In this document: positions 56,587 through 64,000 of the stretch, piece by piece | How positions within the stretch are numbered: the first letter of the stretch is position 1 | How the letters are laid out: each line of letters starts with the position of its first letter | Assembly: GCF_024707505.1 (NCBI RefSeq) | Contig: NZ_CP102604.1 | Location: forward strand, 2,356,001-2,420,000 | DNA: 64,000 bases | Source of the DNA: Pantoea sp. SOD02 | GTDB taxonomy: Bacteria > Pseudomonadota > Gammaproteobacteria > Enterobacterales > Enterobacteriaceae | Direction of reading: 5' to 3' | Notes under the pieces: model-generated | Seen by the model: only the letters and a program-made list of their open reading frames with translations | Told to the model about the DNA's origin: nothing | The model's database searches: none | Translations under genes and position numbers: made by a program

Positions 56587-56611
56587 ATGCCGGACAACCG
56601 GTGTCCGGCAT
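56587..56611. terminator. Hairpin after yjbJ
   Basis: ATGCCGGACA-ACCGG-TGTCCGGCAT, 10-bp perfect stem starting 12 bases after the yjbJ stop, between convergent genes. No U-run. Confidence 0.65.
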
Positions 56612-56618
56612 GCAACGA

Positions 56619-56897
56619 TCAGTGCTTGGTGGAGTCATCCGCCGCAACGTTTTTCGCCATAAAGCTCATCACGTTTTCTTCAGATTTCTCGGCGTTGTCG
56701 GCTGTGCTGCTGCTCTTCACCAACTCTAAAGCCAGTCTGGCGACTCGCACATCTTCCACCGTATCACCGGCATGAATCATCTTCTCTAATTGCGCGAGCA
56801 GCGTGGTGCGCGAGACCGGTGCATCCTGATTAAATAATTCAAGCACCGCATCACCAATCGTGATGTCGCATAGCTGTTTATCATTACTGTTTTTCAT
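56619..56897 (-). CDS. Small hypothetical protein, AriR/YcgZ-like size
   Basis: 92 residues, acidic, predicted helical: GDAVLELFNQDAPVSRTTLLAQLEK then EDVRVARLALELV and a low-complexity Ser/Asn-rich tail. Not recognised with confidence. The two-helix plan is similar to the gene at 55186 and to the YmgB/YcgZ connector group. AGAGAG precedes ATG 56897. Convergent with yjbJ. Confidence 0.6.
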   Translation of the reverse strand: MKNSNDKQLCDITIGDAVLELFNQDAPVSRTTLLAQLEKMIHAGDTVEDVRVARLALELVKSSSTADNAEKSEENVMSFMAKNVAADDSTKH

Positions 56898-56982
56898 GGG
56901 CTCTCTGTAACCGTCTCAACCAACCCTGGCTGGGGGATCCTGACGTGGCTGAGCATACCCACTGAGAAAAAAACGTCAAATA

Positions 56983-57019
56983 TAAAAAAATGTCGATGCA
57001 ATCGAAAATGCATCGACAT
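56983..57019 (-). terminator. Terminator for the aldo/keto reductase gene
   Basis: ATGTCGATGCA / TGCATCGACAT, perfect 11-bp stem with 8-base loop; on the minus strand followed by seven T and ATATTTG. It lies just after the reductase stop. Confidence 0.93.
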
Positions 57020-57029
57020 GAAGCGTTAG

Positions 57030-57950
<921 letters not shown>

Positions 57951-58002
57951 TCAGCTAGGGTTTATTAGTTGTATTCATCAATCAACAAACCCTGCCGTTG
58001 AG

Positions 58003-59064
58003 CTATTGCAGATGCTTCTGCTGCAAAAACAGGCTGACCTGATCGGCGATCTGTACGTTATTCAGGTCGGAGAACGGGAAATGAGTGTTGCCTTTAATGC
58101 CGATTTCCGGCAGATGAATCACCTGCACATCGCCACCGTGTTTATTCACCACATCTCGCCACTGGCGCGCCATTGCCAGCCTTACGCGCCAGCTGTCCTG
58201 CGCCGGCATGGCGCTGGGTTTATCCGGGATGTTATCTCCATAGAAGATCAGAATAGGAATTTTGGTCAGCGCCATAAACTTATCCAGCGCCACCGGTTCA
58301 CCCTTCAGCGTATCGAACGCGCTGGGCATTGCTGGCGGTAATTCATTTTCTGGAAACACAAAGCCGCTACCCGGTTCAAAGGCGACGATGGATTTGACCT
58401 TGCTGTTTTTCATCGCGGTGTACCAGCCTGGTCCGCCGCCCTGCGAATGGGTAAACAGAATAGCGGGACCGCTTTTATCGACCACGGCGGACAGCGCATC
58501 CGAAATCACATTGACGTCAAACGGCCCGGTATTCGGCGTCATCTGGCGGAAGTATTGGTTCAGCGCCTCTTTATCCTGTGAGAACTGCACGCCTTTGAAG
58601 AAGGTGGGCCACACGCCGAGGCGAAACTGATTGAACCACAGCTGCTCATCCGGTTTCGGCGTTAGCGTGCTTTCTACCGTGCTGCGACCGGCGCTACCGC
58701 GACGCGGCTGATCGACCAGATAAGTGGCAAATCCGCGCCGTAGAAAGAGGTTCTGGAAGCCTTCGCGGCCATCCGGCGTGCTTTCCCAGGTGCGGGAAAA
58801 CTGTCCGGCACCGTGCAGCATCACGATGGGATATTTATGCGCATGTGGCGGAATTTGATAAAACACCGCCGCGTGATCGCCATGATAAGTCTGGCCTACG
58901 GCATCCAGCGGCTTTTTGGCATCGAATTGCCCTGGCGCGGTTATCACCGTGCCGCCCGCCGCAAAACTACCTTGTTCCTGAATCACTAAAGGCTCCGACT
59001 GCGCGGCGACGATAAAGCTGGTCGCCAGCAGACAGATGCTGCAGATTTTGAGTGAATTTTTCAA
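58003..59064 (-). CDS. Exported alpha/beta hydrolase, esterase-713-like
   Basis: 353 residues with a Sec signal peptide (LKICSICLLATSFIVAA) from a TTG start at 59064, selected by GAGGAAAG. MLHGAGQFSRTWESTPDGREGF and VDQPRRGSAG form the oxyanion and strand-5 region, recalling Alcaligenes esterase 713. The nucleophile elbow is THSQGG, so the first Gly of GxSxG is replaced by Thr. His near GNTHFPF is the likely catalytic base. It follows the CMD-family gene by 19 bases and probably acts in the periplasm on an ester or lactone. Confidence 0.8.
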   Translation of the reverse strand: MKNSLKICSICLLATSFIVAAQSEPLVIQEQGSFAAGGTVITAPGQFDAKKPLDAVGQTYHGDHAAVFYQIPPHAHKYPIVMLHGAGQFSRTWESTPDGREGFQNLFLRRGFATYLVDQPRRGSAGRSTVESTLTPKPDEQLWFNQFRLGVWPTFFKGVQFSQDKEALNQYFRQMTPNTGPFDVNVISDALSAVVDKSGPAILFTHSQGGGPGWYTAMKNSKVKSIVAFEPGSGFVFPENELPPAMPSAFDTLKGEPVALDKFMALTKIPILIFYGDNIPDKPSAMPAQDSWRVRLAMARQWRDVVNKHGGDVQVIHLPEIGIKGNTHFPFSDLNNVQIADQVSLFLQQKHLQ

Positions 59065-59083
59065 AAATCTTTCCTCTGCTAGC

Positions 59084-59728
59084 TTATATCGCCTGCAATG
59101 CACTTTCCGCGCGATCCGCCGCCTCAACTTCCCCATTGGCGCGCAACATGTCCGCCAGCTGCTGCAACTGGCCGCGCGTGATCCCTACGCGCAAGCTGGC
59201 GCGCGTATGTGACAGCAGCTGCGATTCTGCTCCCGGCGTGGCGGCCAATGCGCCCACCGTAGCCAGCTCGCGGCTTTGCCAGTCAAGGTTGTCACGGGCA
59301 AAAATATCGCCAAACAGATGGGTTTGCAGGAACTGATTGATCACCGGTGCGAAGTCGAAAAGTGGTCCTTGCACCGGTGCGCCAGAAATTTTGGTCTGGT
59401 TGTCGGTGCCCAGCTGACGCAGCGCATCGCCCACCGGAACCGGCTGCGTCGGCTCTTTGCCGATTTCATCCTTAATGCCGCGCTGCTTGCGCGCTTCCGT
59501 GACTTTCATCAGCGCGCTCAGCGCGTTGAGACTGCGCGGGAAACCGGTGTAGGCATACAGCTGCACCAGAATTTCTTTGGCTTCGTTTACCGTTAATCCG
59601 GCGTCAAGCCCCTGATTAAGCGCCGCATCCAGTTTTTCCATGTTGCTGGTTGCCATAAACGCCGCCATCAGCGGAATGGCTTGTTGACGTGCAGAGAGCG
59701 TTTCAGACTGCATTGTTGACGTCTTCAT
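59084..59728 (-). CDS. Carboxymuconolactone decarboxylase family protein
   Basis: 214 residues with two CMD/AhpD-like helical repeats: NEAKEILVQLYAYTGFPRSLNAL and SRELATVGALAATPGAESQL with HTRASLRVGITRGQL. No CxxC motif is present, so it is not an AhpD-type peroxidase; a decarboxylase, lactone-handling or stress role is possible. Middle gene of an efflux pump/CMD/hydrolase operon. Confidence 0.85.
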   Translation of the reverse strand: MKTSTMQSETLSARQQAIPLMAAFMATSNMEKLDAALNQGLDAGLTVNEAKEILVQLYAYTGFPRSLNALSALMKVTEARKQRGIKDEIGKEPTQPVPVGDALRQLGTDNQTKISGAPVQGPLFDFAPVINQFLQTHLFGDIFARDNLDWQSRELATVGALAATPGAESQLLSHTRASLRVGITRGQLQQLADMLRANGEVEAADRAESALQAI

Positions 59729-59746
59729 ATGAAAGTTATCCTCGTT

Positions 59747-60958
59747 TTAGTGGTGCGACTTTGCCGTGGCGCCGCGGATCGCCATTACCGCGCTCGCCAC
59801 GGTAAACAGCGCGATAATCCAGCCCATGGTCCACGGCGTGCCGTCACTTAACAGCGCCAGCAGCAACGACGAGATGATGCCGCTGCCGTATTGCAGCGAG
59901 CCAATCAGCGCCGAGGCGGAACCCGCCATATTCGGCACCGCATCCATCGCCGCCGCCGTTGAGGTGGCCGCGATGATGCCGTTCATCGAGAAGAACACGA
60001 ACACCGAGAGAATGATCATCACGATGCCGCCGAGCTGCAGTTTGGTGCAGAGCGCAAGGATCAGCGCTGCCACGGTGGCGGTTAACACGGCAAACTTCAG
60101 TAGCGACTCAAGCGGATAGCGATGCACCAAACGTCGATTCACCATGCTCACCGCCATCAAACCCACCACGTTGACCGCAAATAGCCAGCCATAGTGCTGC
60201 GCATCGATGCCAAAGTAAGAGATGTAGACAAAAGGCGAGCCGGTAATAAAGGCGTAGGCCGCGACGTAATAGCACGCCACGCACAGGGTAAAACGCATGA
60301 AATGGCGATTTTTCAGCAGCGCGAAATAGTTGCGAAACGCGCCCGGCAGCGAGGCTTTTACCCTTTTCTCCGGCGGCAAGGTTTCCGGCAACCAGCAGAT
60401 CAACATCAGCATCACGCCGCCGATAGCCGCTAAAAGCCAGAAGATGGCATGCCAGGATGTCACGCGGATCATCTGGCCGCCCATCAGCGGCCCGGCAATC
60501 GGCGCAATCGCCATAATTACCATCAGCGTCGAGAGCATCTGTGCAGCACGCGAGCGAGCAAACAGATCGCGAATCATGGCGCGCGCCAGCATCGGTCCGG
60601 TACAAGCGCCTAAAGCCTGGAACACACGCCAGAACACGATGTGGGTGATGTCAGTGGAGAGCGCACAACCTGCAGAGCCGATGACAAAAAGCGTCAGGCC
60701 AATAAACAGCGGCGTTTTACGGCCGAAGTGATCGCTCAACGGCCCCCAAATCAGCTGGGCAATACAGAAGCCGATAAGAAAGCCGGTGATGGTGAGTTCC
60801 GCATCGCCGTGCAGCTCGCGCGCCATGATCGGCATGGCGGGCAGATAGATATCCGTGGATAGCGAGGTGATCGCCATCAACGCACTCAGAATGAGAATAA
60901 ACGGCAAACCGCTCGATTTGACGGTGAAGGATTGCGTACGCGTTGAGGCGTGATCCAT
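59747..60958 (-). CDS. Bcr/CflA-family drug-efflux MFS transporter
   Basis: 403 residues with twelve membrane segments. TDIYLPAMPIMARELHGDAE, GPLSDHFGRKTPLF and the motif-C-like PIAGPLMGGQ identify the DHA1 Bcr/CflA subfamily, which exports bicyclomycin, sulfonamides, dipeptides or chloramphenicol. First gene of the operon with the CMD and hydrolase genes, 18 bases before the CMD start. Confidence 0.88.
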   Translation of the reverse strand: MDHASTRTQSFTVKSSGLPFILILSALMAITSLSTDIYLPAMPIMARELHGDAELTITGFLIGFCIAQLIWGPLSDHFGRKTPLFIGLTLFVIGSAGCALSTDITHIVFWRVFQALGACTGPMLARAMIRDLFARSRAAQMLSTLMVIMAIAPIAGPLMGGQMIRVTSWHAIFWLLAAIGGVMLMLICWLPETLPPEKRVKASLPGAFRNYFALLKNRHFMRFTLCVACYYVAAYAFITGSPFVYISYFGIDAQHYGWLFAVNVVGLMAVSMVNRRLVHRYPLESLLKFAVLTATVAALILALCTKLQLGGIVMIILSVFVFFSMNGIIAATSTAAAMDAVPNMAGSASALIGSLQYGSGIISSLLLALLSDGTPWTMGWIIALFTVASAVMAIRGATAKSHH

Positions 60959-61061
60959 GTTGAATTCCAGAGAGATCGAATTCGTCCATGTTAGCGGAAG
61001 GGATTGTGAAGATAATGGCCTGAAATAGTATTGGGTCTATGAGGTTGATTCATTAATCAGA

Positions 61062-61128
61062 GGTCGCCATAAATGGCGCCCCTACAAAACCCTACCCGTT
61101 TGTCGTAGGGTCGCCATTTATGGCGACC
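61062..61128. repeat. Paired inverted REP elements, second locus
   Basis: GGTCGCCATAAATGGCGCCC followed by CTAC (61062-61085; one base differs from the 29.9-kb copy) and the inverted GTAG plus GGTCGCCATTTATGGCGACC (61105-61128). Together they form a REPIN-like hairpin between two divergent genes. Confidence 0.88.
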
Positions 61129-61137
61129 ATTTAACCA

Positions 61138-61189
61138 GGTGCGCATGAATGCGCATCCTACAAAACCCTGGCCGTCTGTGGCGACCTGG
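61138..61189. repeat. Second palindrome type next to the REP pair
   Basis: TGCGCAT-GA-ATGCGCA (61140-61155) followed by TCCTAC, flanked by CCAGGT (61135-61140) / ACCTGG (61184-61189). It shares the CTAC tail of the REP unit but has a different stem, as in mixed BIME arrays. Confidence 0.7.
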
Positions 61190-61254
61190 CATGGAATTAA
61201 TCCCGTCCACATGAGACACTCTGGCTTATTCCGTCAATAAATCCATTTCACGCC

Positions 61255-62235
61255 ATGAAAACCTTTCTGATTATCGTGCCCGACGGCGGCATGCTGTTTG
61301 AAGCGGCGGGTATCGCCGACATCCTGATGCGCGCCAATCAGCATCTGCCGGTTGGCGTTGACCAGCAACGCTATCGCGTTAGCCTCGCCACCACTCAATC
61401 GCATCAGGTGATCCACGGCCAATCGGGCCTCAATCTATTAGCCGACCTCAAACTGGCCGATCTCGATCCGCGCACTGCCTGGGACACCATCATGATCACC
61501 GGACGCGGCGACAGCGCGGAAGAAGGCAACATGGTGGTCGATTTCATTAAGCTGGCAGCCCCGCAGGCGCGCCGCGTGGTTTCGGTGTGTGGCGGCGCAA
61601 TGCTGCTGGCGGAATCCGGCTTGCTGGATGGCCGTCGTGCCACCACGCACTGGCGCTTACTCGATACTTTGCAGTCGCGTTATCCAGAGATTCAGGTGGA
61701 AGGCGGTCCGCTCTTTATTCAGGACGGACCGATCTGGACCTCCGGCGGCGTCAGCTCGGGCTTTGACCTGACATTGGCGCTGGTGGAAGAGGATTTCGGC
61801 TTTAGCGTGGCGCGCGATATCGCGCAGGATATGGTGATGTATCTGCGCCGTCCGGGCGGACAGATGCAGTTCAGCCGTTTTCATCTGCAAACGCCAAGCG
61901 GCATCGGCCCGATCGGTGAACTGCAACACTGGATCCGCGCCAACCTCGCCGACGATCTGTCGGTGGAGAAGTTGGCGGAGCGCGTTGCCATGAGCCCGCG
62001 CAACTTCACCCGCGTGTTCACCCGAGAAACCGGTGCGCCACCCGCACGTTATGTGGCCGAAGCGCGCCTCGCCGCCGCGCGTGAACAGCTGGAGCAAAGC
62101 AACGACACGCTGGATCGCATCGCGCAACATACCGGCTTCGGCAGCAGCATCAATTTACGCCGCAGCTTTGAGCGACAGCTGCATCTCACGCCGGGCGAAT
62201 ATCGTCAACGCTTCCACTGCAGGAAATTGGCGTAA
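61255..62235 (+). CDS. GlxA-family AraC regulator (DJ-1/PfpI domain plus AraC HTH)
   Basis: 326 residues. N-terminal DJ-1/PfpI-like domain (VPDGGMLFEAAGIADILMRA, VVSVCGGAMLLAESGLLDG with the elbow Cys in VCGGA) and a C-terminal double HTH of the AraC type (LADDLSVEKLAERVAMSPRNF, RIAQHTGFGSSINLRRSF). Members often sense small nitrogenous metabolites. It lies 78 bases upstream of a GAPDH gene on the same strand and may control it or the divergent efflux operon. Confidence 0.9.
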   Translation: MKTFLIIVPDGGMLFEAAGIADILMRANQHLPVGVDQQRYRVSLATTQSHQVIHGQSGLNLLADLKLADLDPRTAWDTIMITGRGDSAEEGNMVVDFIKLAAPQARRVVSVCGGAMLLAESGLLDGRRATTHWRLLDTLQSRYPEIQVEGGPLFIQDGPIWTSGGVSSGFDLTLALVEEDFGFSVARDIAQDMVMYLRRPGGQMQFSRFHLQTPSGIGPIGELQHWIRANLADDLSVEKLAERVAMSPRNFTRVFTRETGAPPARYVAEARLAAAREQLEQSNDTLDRIAQHTGFGSSINLRRSFERQLHLTPGEYRQRFHCRKLA

Positions 62236-62313
62236 AGTGATCCTTATTTGGCGTTTACGCCACCTTGGCATCGGCCTAGAGTGACTCCAGCATCTTCGGA
62301 AAAGGAGTCAACC

Positions 62314-63324
62314 ATGATTAAGATCGGTATCAACGGCTTTGGCCGTATCGGACGTAACGTTTTTCGTGCAGCGCTGGGCAGCGATGATATTGAAATCGTC
62401 GCCATCAACGACCTCACCGACAGTAAAACTCTCGCGCATCTGTTGAAACACGATTCCCTGCTCGGCAGATTACCGGCGGAAGTGGAAGCCGGCGAAGGCG
62501 AATTGCGCATTGATGGCAAAGCGGTGCGCGTGTTCAGCGAGCGCGATCCGGCGAATATTCGCTGGCGCGATGTCGGCGTGGATATCGTGATTGAAGCCAC
62601 CGGCTTCTTCACCGAACGCGACAAAGCCGCCGTGCACATCACTAGCGGCGGCGCGAAGCGCGTGATTATCTCCGCGCCCGGCAAAAACGATGATCTGACG
62701 ATTGTGTTGGGCGTGAACGACCAGCGTTACGATCCGCAGCAGCACTTTGTGGTGAGTAACGGCAGCTGCACCACCAACGGCTTAGCGCCAGCGGCGGCGG
62801 TGCTGCATCAGGCGTTTGGCATCGAGCACGGATTAATGAACACCACGCATGCTTATACCAACAGCCAGGTGCTACACGACCAGCCAGAGAAAGATCTGCG
62901 CGGTGCGCGGGCGGCGGCGCTGTCGATTGTGCCTTATTCAAGCGGTGCGGCGAAGGCGCTCGGTCGGGTGATTCCGGAGCTGGATGGTCGATTGACCGGC
63001 TATTCCCTGCGCGTGCCGGTGCCGGTGGTTTCGATTGTGGATTTAACCGTGACGCTGAAACGCGATGTGACAGCAGAAGAGGTGAACGACGCCTTTAAAG
63101 CGGCGGCGGCAGAAGGTCCGCTGAAGGGGATTCTCGGATACAGCGACGAACCGCTGGTATCGAGCGATTATCAGGGCGATGCCCGTTCATCGATTATTGA
63201 TGGGCTTTCTACGCTGGTGATTGGCGGCAATCTGGTGAAGATCCTTGCCTGGTATGATAACGAATGGGGCTTCTCGAACCGTTTGGTGGATTTAGCCCGC
63301 TTGATGGCAAAACGCGGCTTGTAA
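62314..63324 (+). CDS. gap: Glyceraldehyde-3-phosphate dehydrogenase, second type
   Basis: 336 residues. GINGFGRIGRNVF is the NAD site and INDLTD keeps the Asp that favours NAD over NADP. The catalytic Cys is in NGSCTTNGLAP, where the usual second Cys (CTTNC) is Gly. TTHAYTNSQVLHD differs from E. coli GapA (HATTATQ), so this is a separate lineage and probably not the main glycolytic enzyme. AAGGAG at 62302-62307 selects ATG 62314. A REP element follows. Confidence 0.9.
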   Translation: MIKIGINGFGRIGRNVFRAALGSDDIEIVAINDLTDSKTLAHLLKHDSLLGRLPAEVEAGEGELRIDGKAVRVFSERDPANIRWRDVGVDIVIEATGFFTERDKAAVHITSGGAKRVIISAPGKNDDLTIVLGVNDQRYDPQQHFVVSNGSCTTNGLAPAAAVLHQAFGIEHGLMNTTHAYTNSQVLHDQPEKDLRGARAAALSIVPYSSGAAKALGRVIPELDGRLTGYSLRVPVPVVSIVDLTVTLKRDVTAEEVNDAFKAAAAEGPLKGILGYSDEPLVSSDYQGDARSSIIDGLSTLVIGGNLVKILAWYDNEWGFSNRLVDLARLMAKRGL

Positions 63325-63325
63325 G

Positions 63326-63349
63326 GTAGGGTCGCCATTTATGGCGACC
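63326..63349. repeat. Single REP element, third locus
   Basis: GTAG then GGTCGCCATTTATGGCGACC, one base after the gap stop region and between convergent genes; identical core to the 29.9-kb and 61-kb copies. Confidence 0.9.
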
Positions 63350-63367
63350 TTCTCACCAATAACGTCG

Positions 63368-64000
63368 TTACTTCAACCCCATCGCATCCTTCAGGGTAAA
63401 GAACAGATCGGTCTGATCGGTCAAGCCCACCACGTTGGCCGCATGCGGGCCATACGCCGCAATACGCACCTGCGTGCCGGTGTGCTCCTGCGAATCCTCT
63501 TCTGAATTGCCGTAACTGATGGTCATCACTGCACCATCTTTGGTGTTCACCGCCTGCGTCAGGCCCGGCGCCTTGGTGCCGTTTTCCACGATCTGGCTGC
63601 TGTGCGCGTGATCGGCGGTCACCACCACCAGCGTATCGCCATGCTCGCGCGCAAATGCCAGCGCCTGCTGCACCGCTTCATCAAGATCGACAGTTTCGCC
63701 AATCTGACCGCATGGATTAGCCGCATGGTCCTGCTTATCAATCGACGCGCCTTCCACCTGCAGGAAGAAGCCTTTTTCATTGGTGCTCAACAGATCGATG
63801 GCCTTTTTGGTCATCTGCGCCAGCGTCGGTACCGAAGCTGGGCGCTCTTTATTCACTTCACAGGTCACCACCGGCTTATCAATGTTGCCATGATAGCTGG
63901 CTTTCGGTCCCTGCCAGCGCACCGGCATATTGCCGTCGGCGAACAGGCCAAGCACCGGTTTGCTCTGATCGGCCTGCTGAATGGCGTTCATACCATCCAG
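63368..64000 (-). CDS. phoA: Alkaline phosphatase, C-terminal part
   Basis: C-terminal 210 residues of periplasmic alkaline phosphatase; the 5' part lies beyond the window. Close to E. coli PhoA throughout: [18 protein letters not shown] supplies Glu, Asp and His metal ligands, [10 protein letters not shown] the Asp-His pair, and [11 protein letters not shown] the final zinc His. It ends in [11 protein letters not shown]. The nucleophile Ser is in the missing part. Usually under PhoB control, but its promoter is outside the window. Confidence 0.96.
   Translation of the reverse strand: MDGMNAIQQADQSKPVLGLFADGNMPVRWQGPKASYHGNIDKPVVTCEVNKERPASVPTLAQMTKKAIDLLSTNEKGFFLQVEGASIDKQDHAANPCGQIGETVDLDEAVQQALAFAREHGDTLVVVTADHAHSSQIVENGTKAPGLTQAVNTKDGAVMTISYGNSEEDSQEHTGTQVRIAAYGPHAANVVGLTDQTDLFFTLKDAMGLK

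Overview
Organism: the gene content and order point to the Enterobacterales, most likely Pantoea, Erwinia or a close relative in the Erwiniaceae. The core block hemA-prfA-prmC-sirB2-sirB1-kdsA, lolB-ispE-prs, ychH, pth and ychF matches the Escherichia coli layout closely in protein sequence and length, as do argS, flhBAE, chaA, chaC, yjbJ and phoA. Genus assignment is inference from memory of family sequences; no search was run. | Layout: 1-0.95 kb holds the 3' end of argS. 1.3-14.1 kb is an accessory catabolic island between argS and flhE, which lie close together in E. coli. It encodes an aromatic-acid permease, gallate dioxygenase, a PDC-hydrolase-like amidohydrolase, a type II dehydroquinase, a LysR regulator with two DNA-binding domains, the GalB/GalC/GalD lower pathway, an NAD(P)-binding oxidoreductase, a periplasmic HbpS-like protein and a three-subunit GMC flavin/cytochrome c dehydrogenase. 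Together they would take gallate to pyruvate plus oxaloacetate. 14.1-17.8 kb is flhE-flhA-flhB. 18.6-27.6 kb is a reduced type VI secretion locus: an SH3-like lipoprotein, TssL with OmpA domain, a short TssM, TagF, an FHA protein, a PP2C phosphatase, an exported unknown and a Ser/Thr kinase. No sheath, tube, baseplate, spike, ClpV or TssJ gene is present in the window. 27.6-41.9 kb is core genome (chaC, chaA, kdsA to hemA, lolB, ispE, prs, a diguanylate cyclase where E. coli has dauA, ychH, pth, ychF). 41.9-64 kb is mostly accessory metabolism: an RpiR-controlled polyol/sugar cluster with an operator array, a LacI-controlled nucleoside/sugar cluster with two operators, a cupin, a GntR-DUF2848-amidase-MFS cluster, a TetR regulator, small stress proteins, an aldo/keto reductase, an efflux/CMD/hydrolase operon, a GlxA-type regulator, a second-type GAPDH, and the 3' part of phoA. 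| How the genes work together: the island reads as uptake, ring cleavage, tautomerisation, hydration and aldol cleavage of gallate, with a possible feed from dehydroquinate/dehydroshikimate and a separate periplasmic oxidation module. The T6SS-like locus pairs an inner-membrane, peptidoglycan-anchored TssL/TssM pair with a complete kinase/FHA/phosphatase/TagF switch but nothing to fire, which makes it the most interesting system here. Three intergenic regions carry copies of one 20-bp palindromic REP element. Several sites that look like real operators (RpiR, LacI and GntR families) can be read directly from the sequence.
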